From Dastarcus helophoroides (taxonomy: Eukaryota; Arthropoda; Insecta; Coleoptera; Bothrideridae): a stretch of 64,000 bases of DNA. The translations under genes and the position numbers were made by a program. The DNA lies in NCBI GenBank assembly GCA_028583605.1, contig CM053335.1, forward strand, positions 11,042,053 through 11,106,052. Reading direction: 5' to 3'. Under the pieces are notes generated by a model that worked only from the letters and a program-made list of their open reading frames with translations, did not search any database and was not told the origin of the DNA. This document shows, piece by piece, positions 1 to 12,199 of this stretch (position 1 is its first letter; each line of letters begins with the position of its first letter).

Positions 1-729
1 AGTCTATTATTACGTGCCAAATAAATTTAATGAGTGCATTACCCAATAAAATGAAAAAAACATGATAATTTGTCCGAATCAGTTGTGATTCCACCACATC
101 TAATTAATCAATTAGATAGATGCCCTTTGCATCCGCTCCTAAAAGTCTCGCGAAATGCCCCGGCAACAGCCAAAGCAGATGTACTGGCATCGTCTTATTT
201 TAAAACAAGTTTTATTGGAGTTTATTTCAGGTAAAGTTTTATTTCCTTTCGTGTTGTGTTCGTTTTTTTGCACATAACCTACATCAAGTTCTCACTTCTT
301 GCATGGTCAAGGCAGGTTGCTCAGCTGTTAGTAGTCTTTTGCCTTTTTACACGCCATAAACCGAACGTTCGAAAGCAATCGCCTACAGAGTCGGATTTGT
401 GCGTAAGGAGTAATTGACGGCGAAAGTAAATATACGATTCGGGCTGCCTCCTGTAATTTCATCTCGTCATCTTCAATAAACACTCATTCTGCGATATCTT
501 TATTTTTTTTTAATGCATTTGCGCCACAATGTAACGGATACGTATGTATGCATAGCTCGAGATGATGAAAGCTAAACAGGTAACGAATTTGACCCAATTT
601 TTTTCTAAATCAGGGAAGCTTAAACTTAAAATTTATGGCGTACCGATTTTTTTGCCTCAAAATCAAAAATAGCATTATTATATTTAAGGTGATCAAATAT
701 AATCTTTTTAAGAGACGATTACCCTAGAA
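1..729. other. unique AT-rich DNA, no gene seen
   Basis: No open frame of interest, repeat or RNA motif could be recognised here. Base composition is more even than in the AT-rich arrays that follow, so this is probably ordinary intergenic or intronic sequence. Confidence 0.5.
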
Positions 730-845
730 TAGTGTTTTCCAAACTGCGGTACCCATATCATCAGGAGTACGGGAAGAGTTTGGTGGGGGTACGTGCTGCA
801 GGTCTGATAGGTCGCAGGTTCGAATCCTGCTGTCGATTTCGCGTT
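730..845 (+). mobile_element. hAT-type terminus with tRNA T-arm-like sequence
   Basis: From about 731 the sequence reads agtgttttccaaactgcg and then a palindromic gtaccc/gggtac stretch, the style of terminus seen in many arthropod hAT elements. At 814-830 there is a perfect 5-bp stem (GCAGG/CCTGC) around TTCGAAT, which is a B-box-like tRNA T arm. No matching D arm or acceptor pairing was found, so this is a tRNA-like fragment and not a tRNA gene. Whether the two parts belong to one element is unknown. Confidence 0.4.
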
Positions 846-1480
846 TTTTAATATTATTACACGTCTTACTCATAGCTACATCATTCTGTTAATATTAAAG
901 CATGTTGGAAACGCAAATTAACGTGATAGTAACGCGAAAAATAATTTTTCCAGTTATTTAAAATTGCTCAACGCGTTTAAAGAAGTTTTCACTTCAAAAA
1001 TCACAATATTTCGAGTTTTAAAATAAATTTCTTGAAGTAAATGACGATTAAAATAATAAATGATGATTTTATAAAGAATATAAAGATTTATTAAAAAAAA
1101 CAAAAAAAAATTACCGATAAAAAAAGGCTCGCCAGCCATCTCTCCCGAAAATTCCCAAGTGACCAGAATTGGATAGAATTTGCTTTAAACTATTCTCATT
1201 ATTACTACATTGTTTCAAAGCGATACATTTACAAGATTTGCGATGCGTTCTGCATCGTATATTCATGTGACAATTTAATGCTTCAATTTTTAAAATCCCA
1301 TCGTCAGGCCAAATACATTGCAGATCTGATACTGTCAATACGCCCTAAGTATGCACGAATTTACGATGTCCATTTCGCCTCCAGCAGATTGTGATTTATT
1401 ATTATGTGAACTATGGAGTCCGTTTTGTTTCGCTTGCTGGATAAAATTCATCCCATTACGACTCGACTGTAAACCGAGAT
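846..1480. other. unique AT-rich DNA, no gene seen
   Basis: Short frames on the minus strand at 954-1338 have no recognisable protein features and overlap each other. Nothing else is seen. Confidence 0.45.
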
Positions 1481-2867
1481 TGACATCAGGAATGTCAATG
1501 ATTTACTTTTTTCCTTCCTAAAATTTCAACTTCAAACGCTACACTTCTAATGTTTTTCAGACTTCTAATTTTTTTTAGACATAATGTTTTTTTAGACTTC
1601 TAATGTTTTTTTTAGAAAGTCTGACATTTTTTCTCTTCTTTCTTTCTTTTGTTTTCAAATTCATTTCTTTTATGTTTTTCTTAAATTTCAGTTTCGAAAT
1701 TTTGAGATTTAAGATATATAGGGTAAAAATACTAGGTTAAAACAGAAGTTTAAAAAGTAAAAAGTTCGAAAAAAAAATTGTAAATAAGAACGACGTCAGC
1801 ATCCTCAGATTTTTACATCTTAAGACTCCAGACTAGATTATTAAACTATTTTCTTGAAATTTTCTCTTTCAAGGACCAAATTTGGTTAAAGAGCTTATAA
1901 TTTTTCAAGTCAAAATGTTGAAATGCCCAAATTTCAAGGAAGAAGTCGAAATTTTACGGTTAAAAATCGAAATTTTCATATAAATTTTTTTTTGAAATCT
2001 TGAACTTTTTCTCAAAATTTTGATAGATTTTAAACCCAATATTTTGGTTTTTCGTTTAAAATTCGAAATAATAAAAAAAGAGATTCAAGTTTAAAATCCA
2101 GGCTCTTAAGAAAAATGTCGAAATTTCACGAAGAAGTTCGAAAATTTTAAATACATTTCCGAAATTGGTAAACGTTATGTTTCTTGGGAATACTGAGTTG
2201 TAGACTGGATTATATGCATTTGCATATTTGCATACTACATTACTACTACTACGTTACTACATATTTCACCTAAAATCCAATTATGATGCATATTTTCGCT
2301 ATATTTATTTTGATTGATACTCAATGTTGAAACCTTGCTAAGCCCTGGGTGAGACGTTTACTCTCCTTGGGTAAATCAGTACATAAAAAATGTATATTTA
2401 ACTAGTTGGGTACCATTATTTCTTCAAAATTCTGCTCTGTTTGCAAATTTTGTCTTTTATTTTAAAATCTCGAATTTATTATTACAATTTGACTTCTTTC
2501 TTATGAAAATATGATCTCATTAAAATTTTGAATGTTCATGTAAAAATTTTTCGATTTTTTTGTCATCAAAATTTTCATTTTTCAAAATTTTCATTTTTCA
2601 AAATTTGACATTTACTGAAAATTTCGACTTTTTGAAAATCCAAATTTTTGCAAATTTCGACTTGTTTATCAACATTTGCCCTTTATTTAAAATTTGGTAC
2701 ACCCTTTGATAAAAAATTAAAAACTGAAAATAATTCATTTTGGAATTCTGAATTTTCATAAAAAGACGAAAAGCTTTGAACATTTTCTTTGGAAAGTTCG
2801 AAGTTTTCGAGATTTTTTTAAATCCAATTTTCTGAAAATTCAAACTTATTTCTCAAAATGTTTTTTT
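1481..2867. repeat. degenerate AT-rich tandem-like array (TTTCGA family)
   Basis: The stretch is built from diverged words such as aaatttcgactttttc and tcaaaatttt in both orientations. A short T-rich repeat of acttctaatgtttttt lies at 1545-1615. Blocks of the same family recur at 3.3-5.7, 18-19.3, 24-29, 33.8-35.3, 37.4-40.3 and 51.9-62 kb. Short frames in it are by-products of stop-poor repeats. Confidence 0.65.
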
Positions 2868-3262
2868 TTTGGTGCAACGGACTGGTCCTTGGATATCTCT
2901 TGATTGCTTAAGTTAGAGGGAAACAGGTGCCCCACCATAACGTCAGAAAATGTCCAATGTTCGGATGAATGTTAACATTTTGAGAAATTGAAATACAAAT
3001 CATGTCCCCTAAAACCAAGCAAGATTAAAACACAACGCGTTTCGACAGCCAGACTATCATCTTCAGGGAGATACTGAAAAGATGAGAGGTTGGCTACCGA
3101 AACGCGTTAGAGCAACCTTTGTTGTGTTTTTTAATCTTTCTTGATTTCAGGGGACAAGGTTTGTATTTCAGTTTCTCAAAATGTTAACATTAATCTCAAT
3201 ATTGAACCTTTCCTGAGTTATGATGGGACACATGTCTCCCTCTGACTTAACCAGTCAAGAAA
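2868..3262. mobile_element. CACAACA foldback element, copy A (long arms)
   Basis: This is a palindromic non-autonomous element. The left arm begins with a ggactggtccttgg block near 2879, both arms contain a tcccctaaaaccaagcaag-type block and a cacaac motif, and the centre holds GCGTTTCGACAGCC with its partial inverse. The arms extend unusually far here: the outer parts around 2900-3000 and 3165-3262 are inverted copies of each other (gttaacattttgagaaa and its inverse). No coding capacity is seen. Confidence 0.75.
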
Positions 3263-4174
3263 AAATAAATATTCAACAAGTCTTTCTTAAAATGTTTCCA
3301 TTTTTTTTTAAATTTAAGTTGCTGAGATATTTCGAATTTCTGCCAAATTTCGTCTTTTTCCTTAACATTTCTTTCTTAAAATTTGACTTTCTCTCAAAAT
3401 TTCGTTTCTGAGTTTTAAGGTTTTTTTCGAAATCTTGTCTTTTTCAAAACGTTATTTTTAATATTGGATCCTTTTTCAAATTTTCTATCTACTAGGATGA
3501 GAACTTTGAAATATTTTTAGTGTTTGCTTAAACTTTTTTCGAAGTGTTCATGTTTATCTCAAAATTCAGTATTTAATATTTCTGGAAAAGATAACGTTTT
3601 TTTTCAAAATCTGTTTATTTTTTCAAAATTTACATCTTTTTCGTGAAATTACTATTTTCTGTTTGCTCGTTGGAAATTCGGATTGTTTCCTTCAACTTCG
3701 TTTATTTCTCGAAATTTCGACATTTTTCCCAAAAATTATCTTCTGGAAATTACAACTTTTATGTCAATGTTATATTCATTGTGGTCCTAGAAATTTCAAC
3801 TTCATTGAAATTAATCAAAATTTCGATTTATTGTTGTTCAAAGTTTAACTTTTTCATAGACAGCTATTCTCAAAATTGACTATTTTTTAATTTCTGTAGG
3901 AAATGTCTATAGTTTTTTCCCAATTCGTCTTTTTCAGGATTTTGAACTATTTCTTCAAAATTCGATTTTTTTTACTATTTGCATTTCATTCCAAAACTTG
4001 ACTTCTTTTTAAAATTGACCTTTAAAAAATTTCAAATTTTTTCTTGGTATTCGATCCTCGAAATAACGTTTTTCTCGAAATTTCCCCCTTTTTTTTTAAA
4101 TTCCGTTTTTTTGTTTTTGTTATTAAGTTTGAGTCTTTTCGAATCTAAATTTTCAGACATTTTGAGTGAATATC
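3263..4174. repeat. degenerate AT-rich array (TTTCGA family)
   Basis: Words of the type caaaattcgactttt recur with heavy divergence. Several short overlapping frames exist but share no protein features. Confidence 0.6.
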
Positions 4175-4413
4175 TACAAAAATTGTCCCCTGAAACAAGG
4201 AAAGATTAAAAAACACAACAGAGGTTGCTCTAACGCGTTTCGATAGTCAAGCCATCACAACGCACACAACACAGGTTGCTTTAACACGTTTCGACAGCCA
4301 AGCTACCATTTTCAGAGATATAAGTATCTCTTTTTTTAATCTTTGTTGGTTTCAGGAGACAAGATTTGTATATCAATTTTTGAAGATAACCAAGCACCAG
4401 TCCATTCCACCAA
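4175..4413. mobile_element. CACAACA foldback element, copy B
   Basis: The left arm carries ttgtcccctgaaac, a cacaacagaggttgctctaa block and CGTTTCGATAGTC. The block repeats with changes at 4265-4305. The right arm ends with aaccaagcaccagtccattc. The order and the palindromic layout match the copies at 38.2 and 38.9 kb. Confidence 0.75.
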
Positions 4414-5690
4414 AGAAATGAATATTTAAAGTTCCTAGAAATTTCCACTTTTTCGAAGAAATTCGTCTTTTTTTCGAAATTTTGTTTTGTTCTCTTAAAA
4501 TGGGTGTTTTTTCCCAAATTCGGCTTTATTCTCAAGATTCTACTTCTTGGTTTCTTAATTCAAAAATTTCTTTTTTTGAAATTCCATCATCTTTTCTTAA
4601 AATAATAATTTTAAAGAAAAACTTCTAACTTTCACTAAAAATAATGTTTCAGTTCAGGATTCAAAGTAATATAAAAGTTTTATTTTGGTAAAACTACAAG
4701 ATTCTTGAAAAATTTGAAATTATTAAAAAATCCCGAAATTAAGAAAAATATGTTTAGCCAATTAAAATTCCTAAAAGAGTATATTTAAAAAAATGAAAAA
4801 TTTCATAAAAAAATATAGAAAAATTTGTTCTAAACTTTCAAATAAAGATAGTAATTTAAAAAAAATCAATGTTCGAAAATGTTGAATCTTGAAAGTCGCA
4901 ATTTTGAAAGCGACAGTTTTAAAGAAGTCGACATTTTGAAGTCTCTGCTTTGAAAAGGAAGACAAGATTTTCAAAAATTTCTTTTTTTGAAATTCCATCA
5001 CCTTTTTCTTAAAATAATAATTTTAAAGAAAAAACTTCAAACTTTCACTAAAAGTAATGTTTCAGTTCAGGATTCAAAGTATTACGAAAGTTATATTTTG
5101 GTAAAAATACAAGATTCTTAAAAAATTTGAAATGATAAAAAATCCCGAAATTAAGAAAAATATTTTTAGCCAATTAAAATTCCTAAAAGAGTAAATTTAA
5201 AAAAATGAAAATTCTTCATAAAAAAATATGGAAAAATTTGTTCCAAATTTTCAAATAGAGATAGAAACTTAAAATAAAATCAATGTTCGAAAATGTTGAA
5301 TCTTGAAAGTCGCAATTTTGAAAGTGACAGTTTTAAAAAAATCGACATTTTAAAGTCTCTACTTTGACAAAAAAGACATGATTTTCAAAAAACGTTGAAA
5401 TACTAAAAAAAGCGAAACTAAAGCAAAATGAAATTTTCAAGATCAAAATTTTAAAAAAAAAGAAATAACATTTTTGGAAAAAGTCCAAACATTTCCAGAA
5501 AGCCAATCCATCCTGAAATTTGTTAAAATGTCTGCGAATCTCCACTTAAATTTTTGGATAAATGTCGAAATTTTAAGATCAACAATCTTAGAACAATGTA
5601 AAATTTAAAATTTATTAAAATCAAACTGATTTTGAGAGAAAAAACCGAATTTCTGAAAAAAGCTTTTACATATGGGTAGGCACGTAGTAG
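4414..5690. repeat. AT-rich array with a two-copy 411-bp duplication
   Basis: Within this array 4567-4977 and 4978-5390 are tandem copies: gaaattccatca begins at 4578 and again at 4989, and about 400 bp downstream of each match closely. The period is close to the 413-bp satellite at 26-29 kb, but the sequences differ. Confidence 0.65.
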
Positions 5691-5935
5691 AAATTTGTCA
5701 AAATTAGTAATAAATTTGTTCAAACTGACATCCAATCAGAAGCAAATCTAGTCAAATTAGAAACAAATTTGTTTACATTAGAAATAAATTTATTTAAATC
5801 AATAGTAAATTTGTTTAAACTAGAATTAAATCTGTTCAAATTAGAAGTAAGCTTATTGAAATTGAAAGCAAATTTGCTCAAACTGAAAGAAATTAACAGC
5901 AAAATTTGCTTAAAAGGAAAGAAAACTTCTCGAAT
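5690..5935. repeat. 21-bp minisatellite, about ten copies
   Basis: Units of the form aaattagaaacaaatttgttt (21 bp) run head to tail with about 75-85% identity. Because 21 is a multiple of three, several frames stay open on both strands and encode 7-residue periodic peptides (L-N-K-F on the minus strand, L-F-K-L on the plus strand). This is best read as a minisatellite and not as a gene. Confidence 0.75.
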
Positions 5936-8239
5936 CGAAAGCAACTATATTAAAATTAACAGCATTAATATTTAAACTCTCATTTTTTGACACATTTTGT
6001 GCATATTTCAAGCGATTTGCGTCCATATTTGCATTTACATTTCAAGCTTTTCATGTTGCATAAAATCCGGTCTGTATGATCTAAGTTATCGTTAGATTTT
6101 AATTTAAATTAATGCACATTATTTTGCTTTTTTCTGGGGAGTGAAGGATCGAAGGTATCGAAAATATTTCGGACCTACTTTAGGTCCCAAACCGGGCTTG
6201 CTTTTGTCCCATTTTGTCCCAGTTTTATTCTACGAGGAATCAGCGTTTTTAATTTCAAATTTATAACATTACCAGTTTGGGAAAAAGTCGAACCTTTGAT
6301 GAAAAAAAAGATGAGATTTCTAGATGAAAGGTAATATTTTTACCCTATTTAAAAAATTAGAAAATCAAAATTTTGAAAATAATCGAAATTCTCAAATAAT
6401 TTTTGTCTCTAGAAAAATGGAAATTTCGAGAAAAAGATTAAAACATGCACTCTGGGGAAAACCTTATTAACTCTAATTTACTTTTGTTTGAGAATGTCTA
6501 GTTTAGGTTCATACATCTTTTTTATTTGAACTTCAATGTTGAAAGTGTTGAATTTAAAAATTATAATTTGGCAAAAAGCTCAAAATTATAGAATTCTAAA
6601 TTTTCTTATCCTTCTTTTCCACAATGTCATAATTTAAAACTAGTAATTATTATATCAAAAAATTGCAAGTATAAAACAAAAATTTAGAATTAAAGTGGAC
6701 ATTTTTAGAACAATTTTTAAATTTTCGAAAACATTGTAATTTCAAGTTGGAATTTGGCTAAAGAATTAGAGACTAAAAAAATCGGTTTTCATATTTTTGG
6801 TTGTCTAAGGTTGCTTGAACAATTGAAGTTACATTACCCAATAATGATTTTTTTCTTCCCACAGCGAAGTTTAGCCTGCTGTGGCGTAAATCATCTCTTA
6901 CAAACGTCCGAAATTATCATCAACATTTAAATTATGCAAATAAATAAAAATCTAGGATCAATAACAATCTTAAGAGAAACAAATTGCAATGTGATTACTA
7001 CGTGACACTATTTTATTAATCTCTAGCATCACGCAAGATTCAAAGTAAATCCAATCTGCTAGAAAGAAATATTACTTCACGTATTTAGCTCATGTTTAAA
7101 ATTGAATGAAGAAATAGAGTTATTAAATTCCGCGTTATTTATTTAAAAGCAAGTCGCCGATTTCTCTCAATAATCCTGTTTTTATAAAAACTTTGTAATC
7201 GTAAATATGTTTTGCCGTTTCCAATGACGTCTATCGGCGATATCTTACCAAGCTTGAACACATAGACATTAATGTAAACCTCTTGACTGGTATATAATTT
7301 ACTCTGGGAACATTCGGATATAGTTATAAAATCGACTGAAAATTGCCTTTAATGTGGTGCGAAATTCCTAAAAAAATCCCTCTGAGATGATTAGAACTGC
7401 GGGATGCGATGCGAAACTCGTCATTGAAATTAATTGTGCATAACGGAGAATCGTTAAGGATACGTTTAAACAGCGCAGAGTTTTTTTAAAAGACTTCATA
7501 ATTTCCTGTAAAATATAGACGCTTTTTGATGCGTTTCTCGAAAAGGAGAGGAACTCCAGTTTTCTTCATGTTGTAAAATCATTCCATACTAATTAGTTGT
7601 TAGCTTGAGTGATTTGCCAAAGAAAAGATAATTAGCAGCGCCTAGTAAAAGGTTGAAGAGCTTTTGGCGCCACTTGACGACTTTTTAGATGACGTAAAAT
7701 ATTTTAATGCCAAATTTTTTCCAATTAAAATCTCTTAAATCTAAAAGATGAATAAATTGAATTACATAAAGGTGAATACGTAAATTTTTTTAATGTAAAT
7801 CTGGAACAAGAGATTGAATTCAGCAAGTATTAGATGTGCTTTGAGTCACTTGTATATAAACTGATTTATTTATGTGGGTATCTGGGGAAATTTCTTTACA
7901 ACGTTCATGAATTTAAGTAGCTCGAGTACATGCAATTGGAAGCAATTTAATTCATTACAAGACCAGCGAGGATGCTGCATGTTTCTTCTAGACCAGCAGT
8001 AGACGTTTACTCTAGGTCTCTAGGTTAGTTACATTCCGTCATGTCTGTTCTATTGCTAGTATACTTCGCCTAATGCATTTACGCGATGCAGGTTCATACC
8101 CACGCAAGATATAAGAATAGATTTATAAAATTGTTTTGCTTTCAGACGTTTGGAATATACACCGTCACTGGTGATCGATTAAGTGGACATTTCAAGCTTT
8201 CCTAGTCATAAAAATATATATCTGGGGGCCCTAAATTAA
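5936..8239. other. mostly unique AT-rich DNA, no gene seen
   Basis: 6240-6830 again resembles the AT-rich array family. The rest (7000-8240) has a mixed composition with no long open frame, RNA motif or recognisable repeat. Confidence 0.45.
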
Positions 8240-9594
8240 AAAAAATAATCCAGAGCTTTAAAGATGCAACGAGACTCATCTAGAATTCTAAAGGCTTAGG
8301 GAACTCTCATGACCGGCCATCCCAAGATTTGTGGTCTAAACTTTAAAAACGTAACAAAAGCCTATGACAAAAAATAAAGCCAGAAATGTGTAAGAGAACG
8401 CACCTAACTCTTAAAGAAAATCGTCCACAGTTGAAATCCCAAGAAAAATTTATTTGTTTAAACTCTTAAAGAAAGCTGTCCACAGCTTAGTTTTCAAATG
8501 AACTGTTTTTCAACAAAATTATTACAGGATTTAAAGGTATTAATGAGACTAATTTAAAGCTCTGAATTCCCAAGAATACTTTAAATAACGTTAGACAAAT
8601 CTTTATAATTACATTAAGACTAATCTAGAGCTATGGATTTTAATAAAACTTTAAAGAAAGTCATCCAGAGTCCAGAAGCTCCAAAGAAGACACATCTTAA
8701 ACTCTAAACGCTAAAAGAATGGCATCTAGACTTTGAATTGAAAAAACTCATTTGAGGTTTATGCACTGAGGAAAATTGAAACTGGTTTTTATAAGATTCC
8801 AGACTTCGGACTTCCAACAAAACTCTGATGAAAGTCATCCAGTTTTAATAAGACTCCAGAATTAGGACTTCCAACAAAACCTTGAAAATTATCATCCACA
8901 GTTTAAAGCTCTAAACTTTCAAAGAAATTCACAGCTTAAGAACAAATCATCTAGAGACACAACTTTTTAAACAAATTAATACGAAACTTTGTACTTGCAA
9001 TAAGACTCGTGCAGGGTTTAGAACTCTTCCAAAAAAACTTTAAAGAAAATCATCCAGAAGTTGAAATCTTGAAAGTTCTAACATCTCAGAAAAGTCATTC
9101 AGGGTTTAAAATTATAAAAACAACTTTTCTGGAGCTTTGTAGTGCCATAAACTTCTAAGAAAACCGATTTAGAGATTTGAACTTTTAATAAGATCTCATA
9201 CTAAGAATTGAGGACTTATAAAAATTTATCTTAAATCGTTAAATAAACTTATAATAAAGATTAAAAATGACATATTTATAAGAAAACCCAGTTGAACTCT
9301 AAAGAGACCCTAGACTTTCAAAGAACGACATCAAAAGTTTCAAATCAAAAAAGTTATCTGCAGCTCAAAAGATCTTAATTATTACAGAACTCTAAAAACC
9401 ATAGATTTATCCTAAGAAAAACACATTTAAAGCCGTAAACTTTTAAAGCAAGTTGTCCACAGCTTGAACTTTACAAATAAATTTAGCCGGAGTCTAAACT
9501 TTAAAAAAAAATTATTGAGCAACTCTATGGTTCTTTAAAGGAATACACACAAAGTTTAGTCTAAAGAAAAACTCATCCGTACTCAGTGCTGCTG

Positions 9595-9750
9595 CACAAG
9601 CAACACAAGCTATAGATTAGGGCCTCACTATCCTGGGGGTCCCAAAAAATCATGTTTGGCACTAACATAAAATATTAGTATTTATAAAGGGCCTCATATC
9701 TCAAATAACTTAAGGCCTTATCAAGTCTAAATCCGTCCCTGTTGGTACTC
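9595..9750 (-). mobile_element. possible hAT-type terminus fragment
   Basis: On the minus strand the sequence starts cagggacggatttagac near 9740 and contains repeated aggccc blocks and gggacccccagg. This is the style of a widespread arthropod hAT-like terminal region. No transposase and no second terminus were found. Confidence 0.3.
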
Positions 9751-10215
9751 AAATCTTCTAAATTAATACAAAGCTTTAACATTAAAATTAGATTTATTTA
9801 GAGATTTAAACGTTTAAGAAAATTTCAAGGAAAAATATCCAGAGTTTTTAAACAAAGAAAAACTTAGCTGGAGCTATAAACTCTCAAGCAGATTAGGACA
9901 AAGCACTTCAGTTGCAATATAATACATCTAAAGCTCTGATTTTCTAAGGAGTCTTTAGAAAAAATTATTCAAAATTTAAGGACTTTAGAACTGACCTAGA
10001 GCTCTAAAATCTTTAAAAAAGTCCCTCAGAGCTTGATGTTTCAAAAAAATCTTATCCGAAGGTCAACATTTAAAAAAATTCAGAGCTTTAGTGTTGCAAT
10101 AAGACTCATCTAGAGTTTAAAATTCCTAAATAAACCCTAAAGTAAAACTTATCTAGAGCTCTTAACTCTAAAAAAAGACGTCCAGAGTTTAATGTCTCAA
10201 ACAAAATTTATCTGA

Positions 10216-10914
10216 AGCTCCAAGCTCTCAAGGAAACTGCTAAATTGTTACAGAGCTCCAAAATGGCAACGAAACTTATTTGCAACTGTAAGCTCCAATG
10301 TTGAACAAGATGAAGAACTATCGACTGGATCTGTTGTAACCAAAATCACCGAAGCGTTTAACTGGGATGAAGAAGAAAACAAAGAAGAAGTAAGGATTGC
10401 AGCACCTATGTCTGTAACAATCGAAAGTGTCAAAACCACGAACAAAGACGAAAATAATGAACCAGCCATTGGAACCATGGTAGAAAAAGCCACTAGTTGG
10501 GATGAAGAAGATAGCGAAGGGAAAGTAGAAGAGACGCCGCCTACGTTTGAAGGCATCAAAGATACGACCAAAGACAGAAAAGATGATGAGCAACTGCCTG
10601 GATCTACAGTAACTAAACGTTCGAAAAAAGAAAGTGAAGGAAATGGAGAATATAATGAAGAAGAAGAGCAATCTACCTTAACCAAAACATTGAAGACTCC
10701 AAGAGAAAATTATCCAGTTTCCATTTCGGAGAAAAAGAGGTCCAGAGTTCATCTGAAGCTCTTAGAAAATTATTGCAAAGCTGCAATAAGCATTAGACAG
10801 CTTCTAACTTCCATAAAAACTCAAAATATTCAGCCACAATTTAAAGTCGCAAGAAAAATTTATCTGCAGCTCTGCACTTTCAAAGAAAGTTATTCAAAGT
10901 TTAAAATATGAAAA
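10216..10914 (+). CDS. acidic repeat-containing coding-like island (unrecognised)
   Basis: A frame stays open for 696 nt (codons from 10216; stop at 10912-10914), with ATG at 10408 giving 167 residues. The central part, about 10300-10695, differs from the surrounding satellite: it is richer in GC and purine, and encodes three roughly 45-residue repeats containing a D-E-x-L or E-P-x-I start, a G-S/T-x-V motif, a W-D-E-E or E-E-E-E acidic patch and a V-K/I-K-x-T-x-K-D end. Both edges merge into satellite sequence, so only this centre is likely to be real coding DNA. A possible splice acceptor (ttgttacag) lies at 10254. No donor was found on the right. It may be an exon of a host gene whose introns hold the satellite, or a captured fragment. 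The family is not recognised. Confidence 0.4.
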
Positions 10915-11030
10915 CTAAACTTTTGAAAATTAATACGAAAGTTGCAATTCGGAGTTCTGCATTTTTAGGAAATTTTTAAGAAGTTGAGAGAGAAAAGTTG
11001 AACTTGAGAAGTTTATTTTTTTGTAGAAAG

Positions 11031-11225
11031 GACTGGTCCTTGGTTATCTTTAAAAATTTAAATACAAATCTTGTCCCCTAAAACCAAGAAACAAAAACAA
11101 ACACAACAAAGGTTGTTGTATCTCCTTGAAGATAATAGCTTGGCTGTAGAAACGGGTTGGAGGTAACTTTGTTGTGTTTTTTAATCTTTCTTGGTTTCAG
11201 GGGACAAGATTTGTATTTCAATTTT
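11031..11225. mobile_element. CACAACA foldback element, copy C
   Basis: Left arm gactggtccttggttatc, inner block tgtcccctaaaaccaag, then cacaacaaaggttg. Right arm aactttgttgtgtttttt, then ggtttcaggggacaag. The centre reads TTGAAGATAATAGC, then TTG, then GCTGTAGAAAC, the degraded hammerhead-like core shared by this family. Confidence 0.8.
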
Positions 11226-11458
11226 TGGGAAGTTCATGATTTTGCCTAAAATCTTAATATTCCTAAGCAATTTAATGCAGAGCTATCAAGTAGCAATAAA
11301 ACTTATCTAGAGCTCAAAATGAAAAACTATATCCAGGGATTGAACTTGGAAGAAAAACTTCTCTGATACTTTACATTCTTAAGCAAATTAATACTGAAGC
11401 AGACAGCCGATATCAAGAGTACGTTTTGTGAAGTGAATGAGTAAAGTTGAGACTAGTG

Positions 11459-11530
11459 GTGGCAATGGCTCCGTGATTAGGAGCCTGGCCCGTGACGTGA
11501 TTGTCCTGGGTTCGACTCCCTGTAGCTAAT
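11459..11530 (+). tRNA. tRNA-like sequence 1 (probable tRNA-derived repeat)
   Basis: This 72-nt segment has an A-box-like TGGCTCCGTGATTAGGAG with a perfect 4-bp D stem (GCTC/GAGC), and a B-box GGTTCGACTCC in a T arm (stem 4-5 bp). The acceptor ends pair only partly and the anticodon arm is weak, so it is probably a tRNA pseudogene or the head of a SINE. A second copy lies 466 bp downstream with the same flanks. Confidence 0.45.
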
Positions 11531-11924
11531 CATATATTTTTAACTCTACTACAATACAAAGCTTTCAAGTTGGAATAAGAGTCATCTAAAGCTCTTAATT
11601 CTCAAAGAACGACATTTAAAGTTTGAACTCTGTGAAGCTTTAAGCTCTCACAGAAATTATTACAAAGCTTCATTGTTGCAATAAGTGTGATCTAGGGCTC
11701 TGAACTCCTAAAAAAATATCCAGAGTTTTAAGCCTAAAAATAACTGAGCTCAAAACTCTTAAAGAACAACACCTGAAGCTCAAAATGAAAAACAATATCC
11801 AGGGATTGAACTTTGAGGAAGAACTTTCCTGATACTTTACATTCTTAAGCAAATTAATACTGAAGCAGACATCAGATTTTAAGAGTACGTTATGTAAAGT
11901 GAATGAGTAAAGTTGAGAGTAGTG

Positions 11925-11996
11925 GTGGCGATGGCTCCGCGGTTAGGAACCTGGCCCGTGACGTGAAGGTCCTGGGTTCAGCTCCCAGTCGCTGAT
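11925..11996 (+). tRNA. tRNA-like sequence 2 (tandem duplicate)
   Basis: It copies the 11459 sequence within a 466-bp tandem duplication (from about 11,300 to 12,100). The T arm is a perfect 5-bp CTGGG/CCCAG stem around TTCAGCT. The acceptor ends GTGGCGA and TCGCTGA can form about six pairs including wobbles. The D stem has one mismatch. The anticodon arm is poor, so a functional tRNA is unlikely. Confidence 0.45.
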
Positions 11997-12199
11997 CACA
12001 TATTTTTAACTCTACAATTCAAAAATTCAAAGCTTTCAAGTTGGAATAAGACTCGTCTAAGGCTCTTAACTCTCAAAGAGCGACATTTAAAGTTTGAAGT
12101 ATGGGAAGATTTAAGCTCTCACAGAAATTATTACAAATCTCCAGAGTCGCAATGAGAGTCACCTAGAGATCTGAACTCCCCAAAAAAATATCCAGAGTT

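Noticed and set aside
10248..10685. 145-residue minus-strand frame rich in serine
   Set aside because: It is the antisense of the acidic plus-strand island; the plus frame shows clear protein repeats, the minus frame does not.
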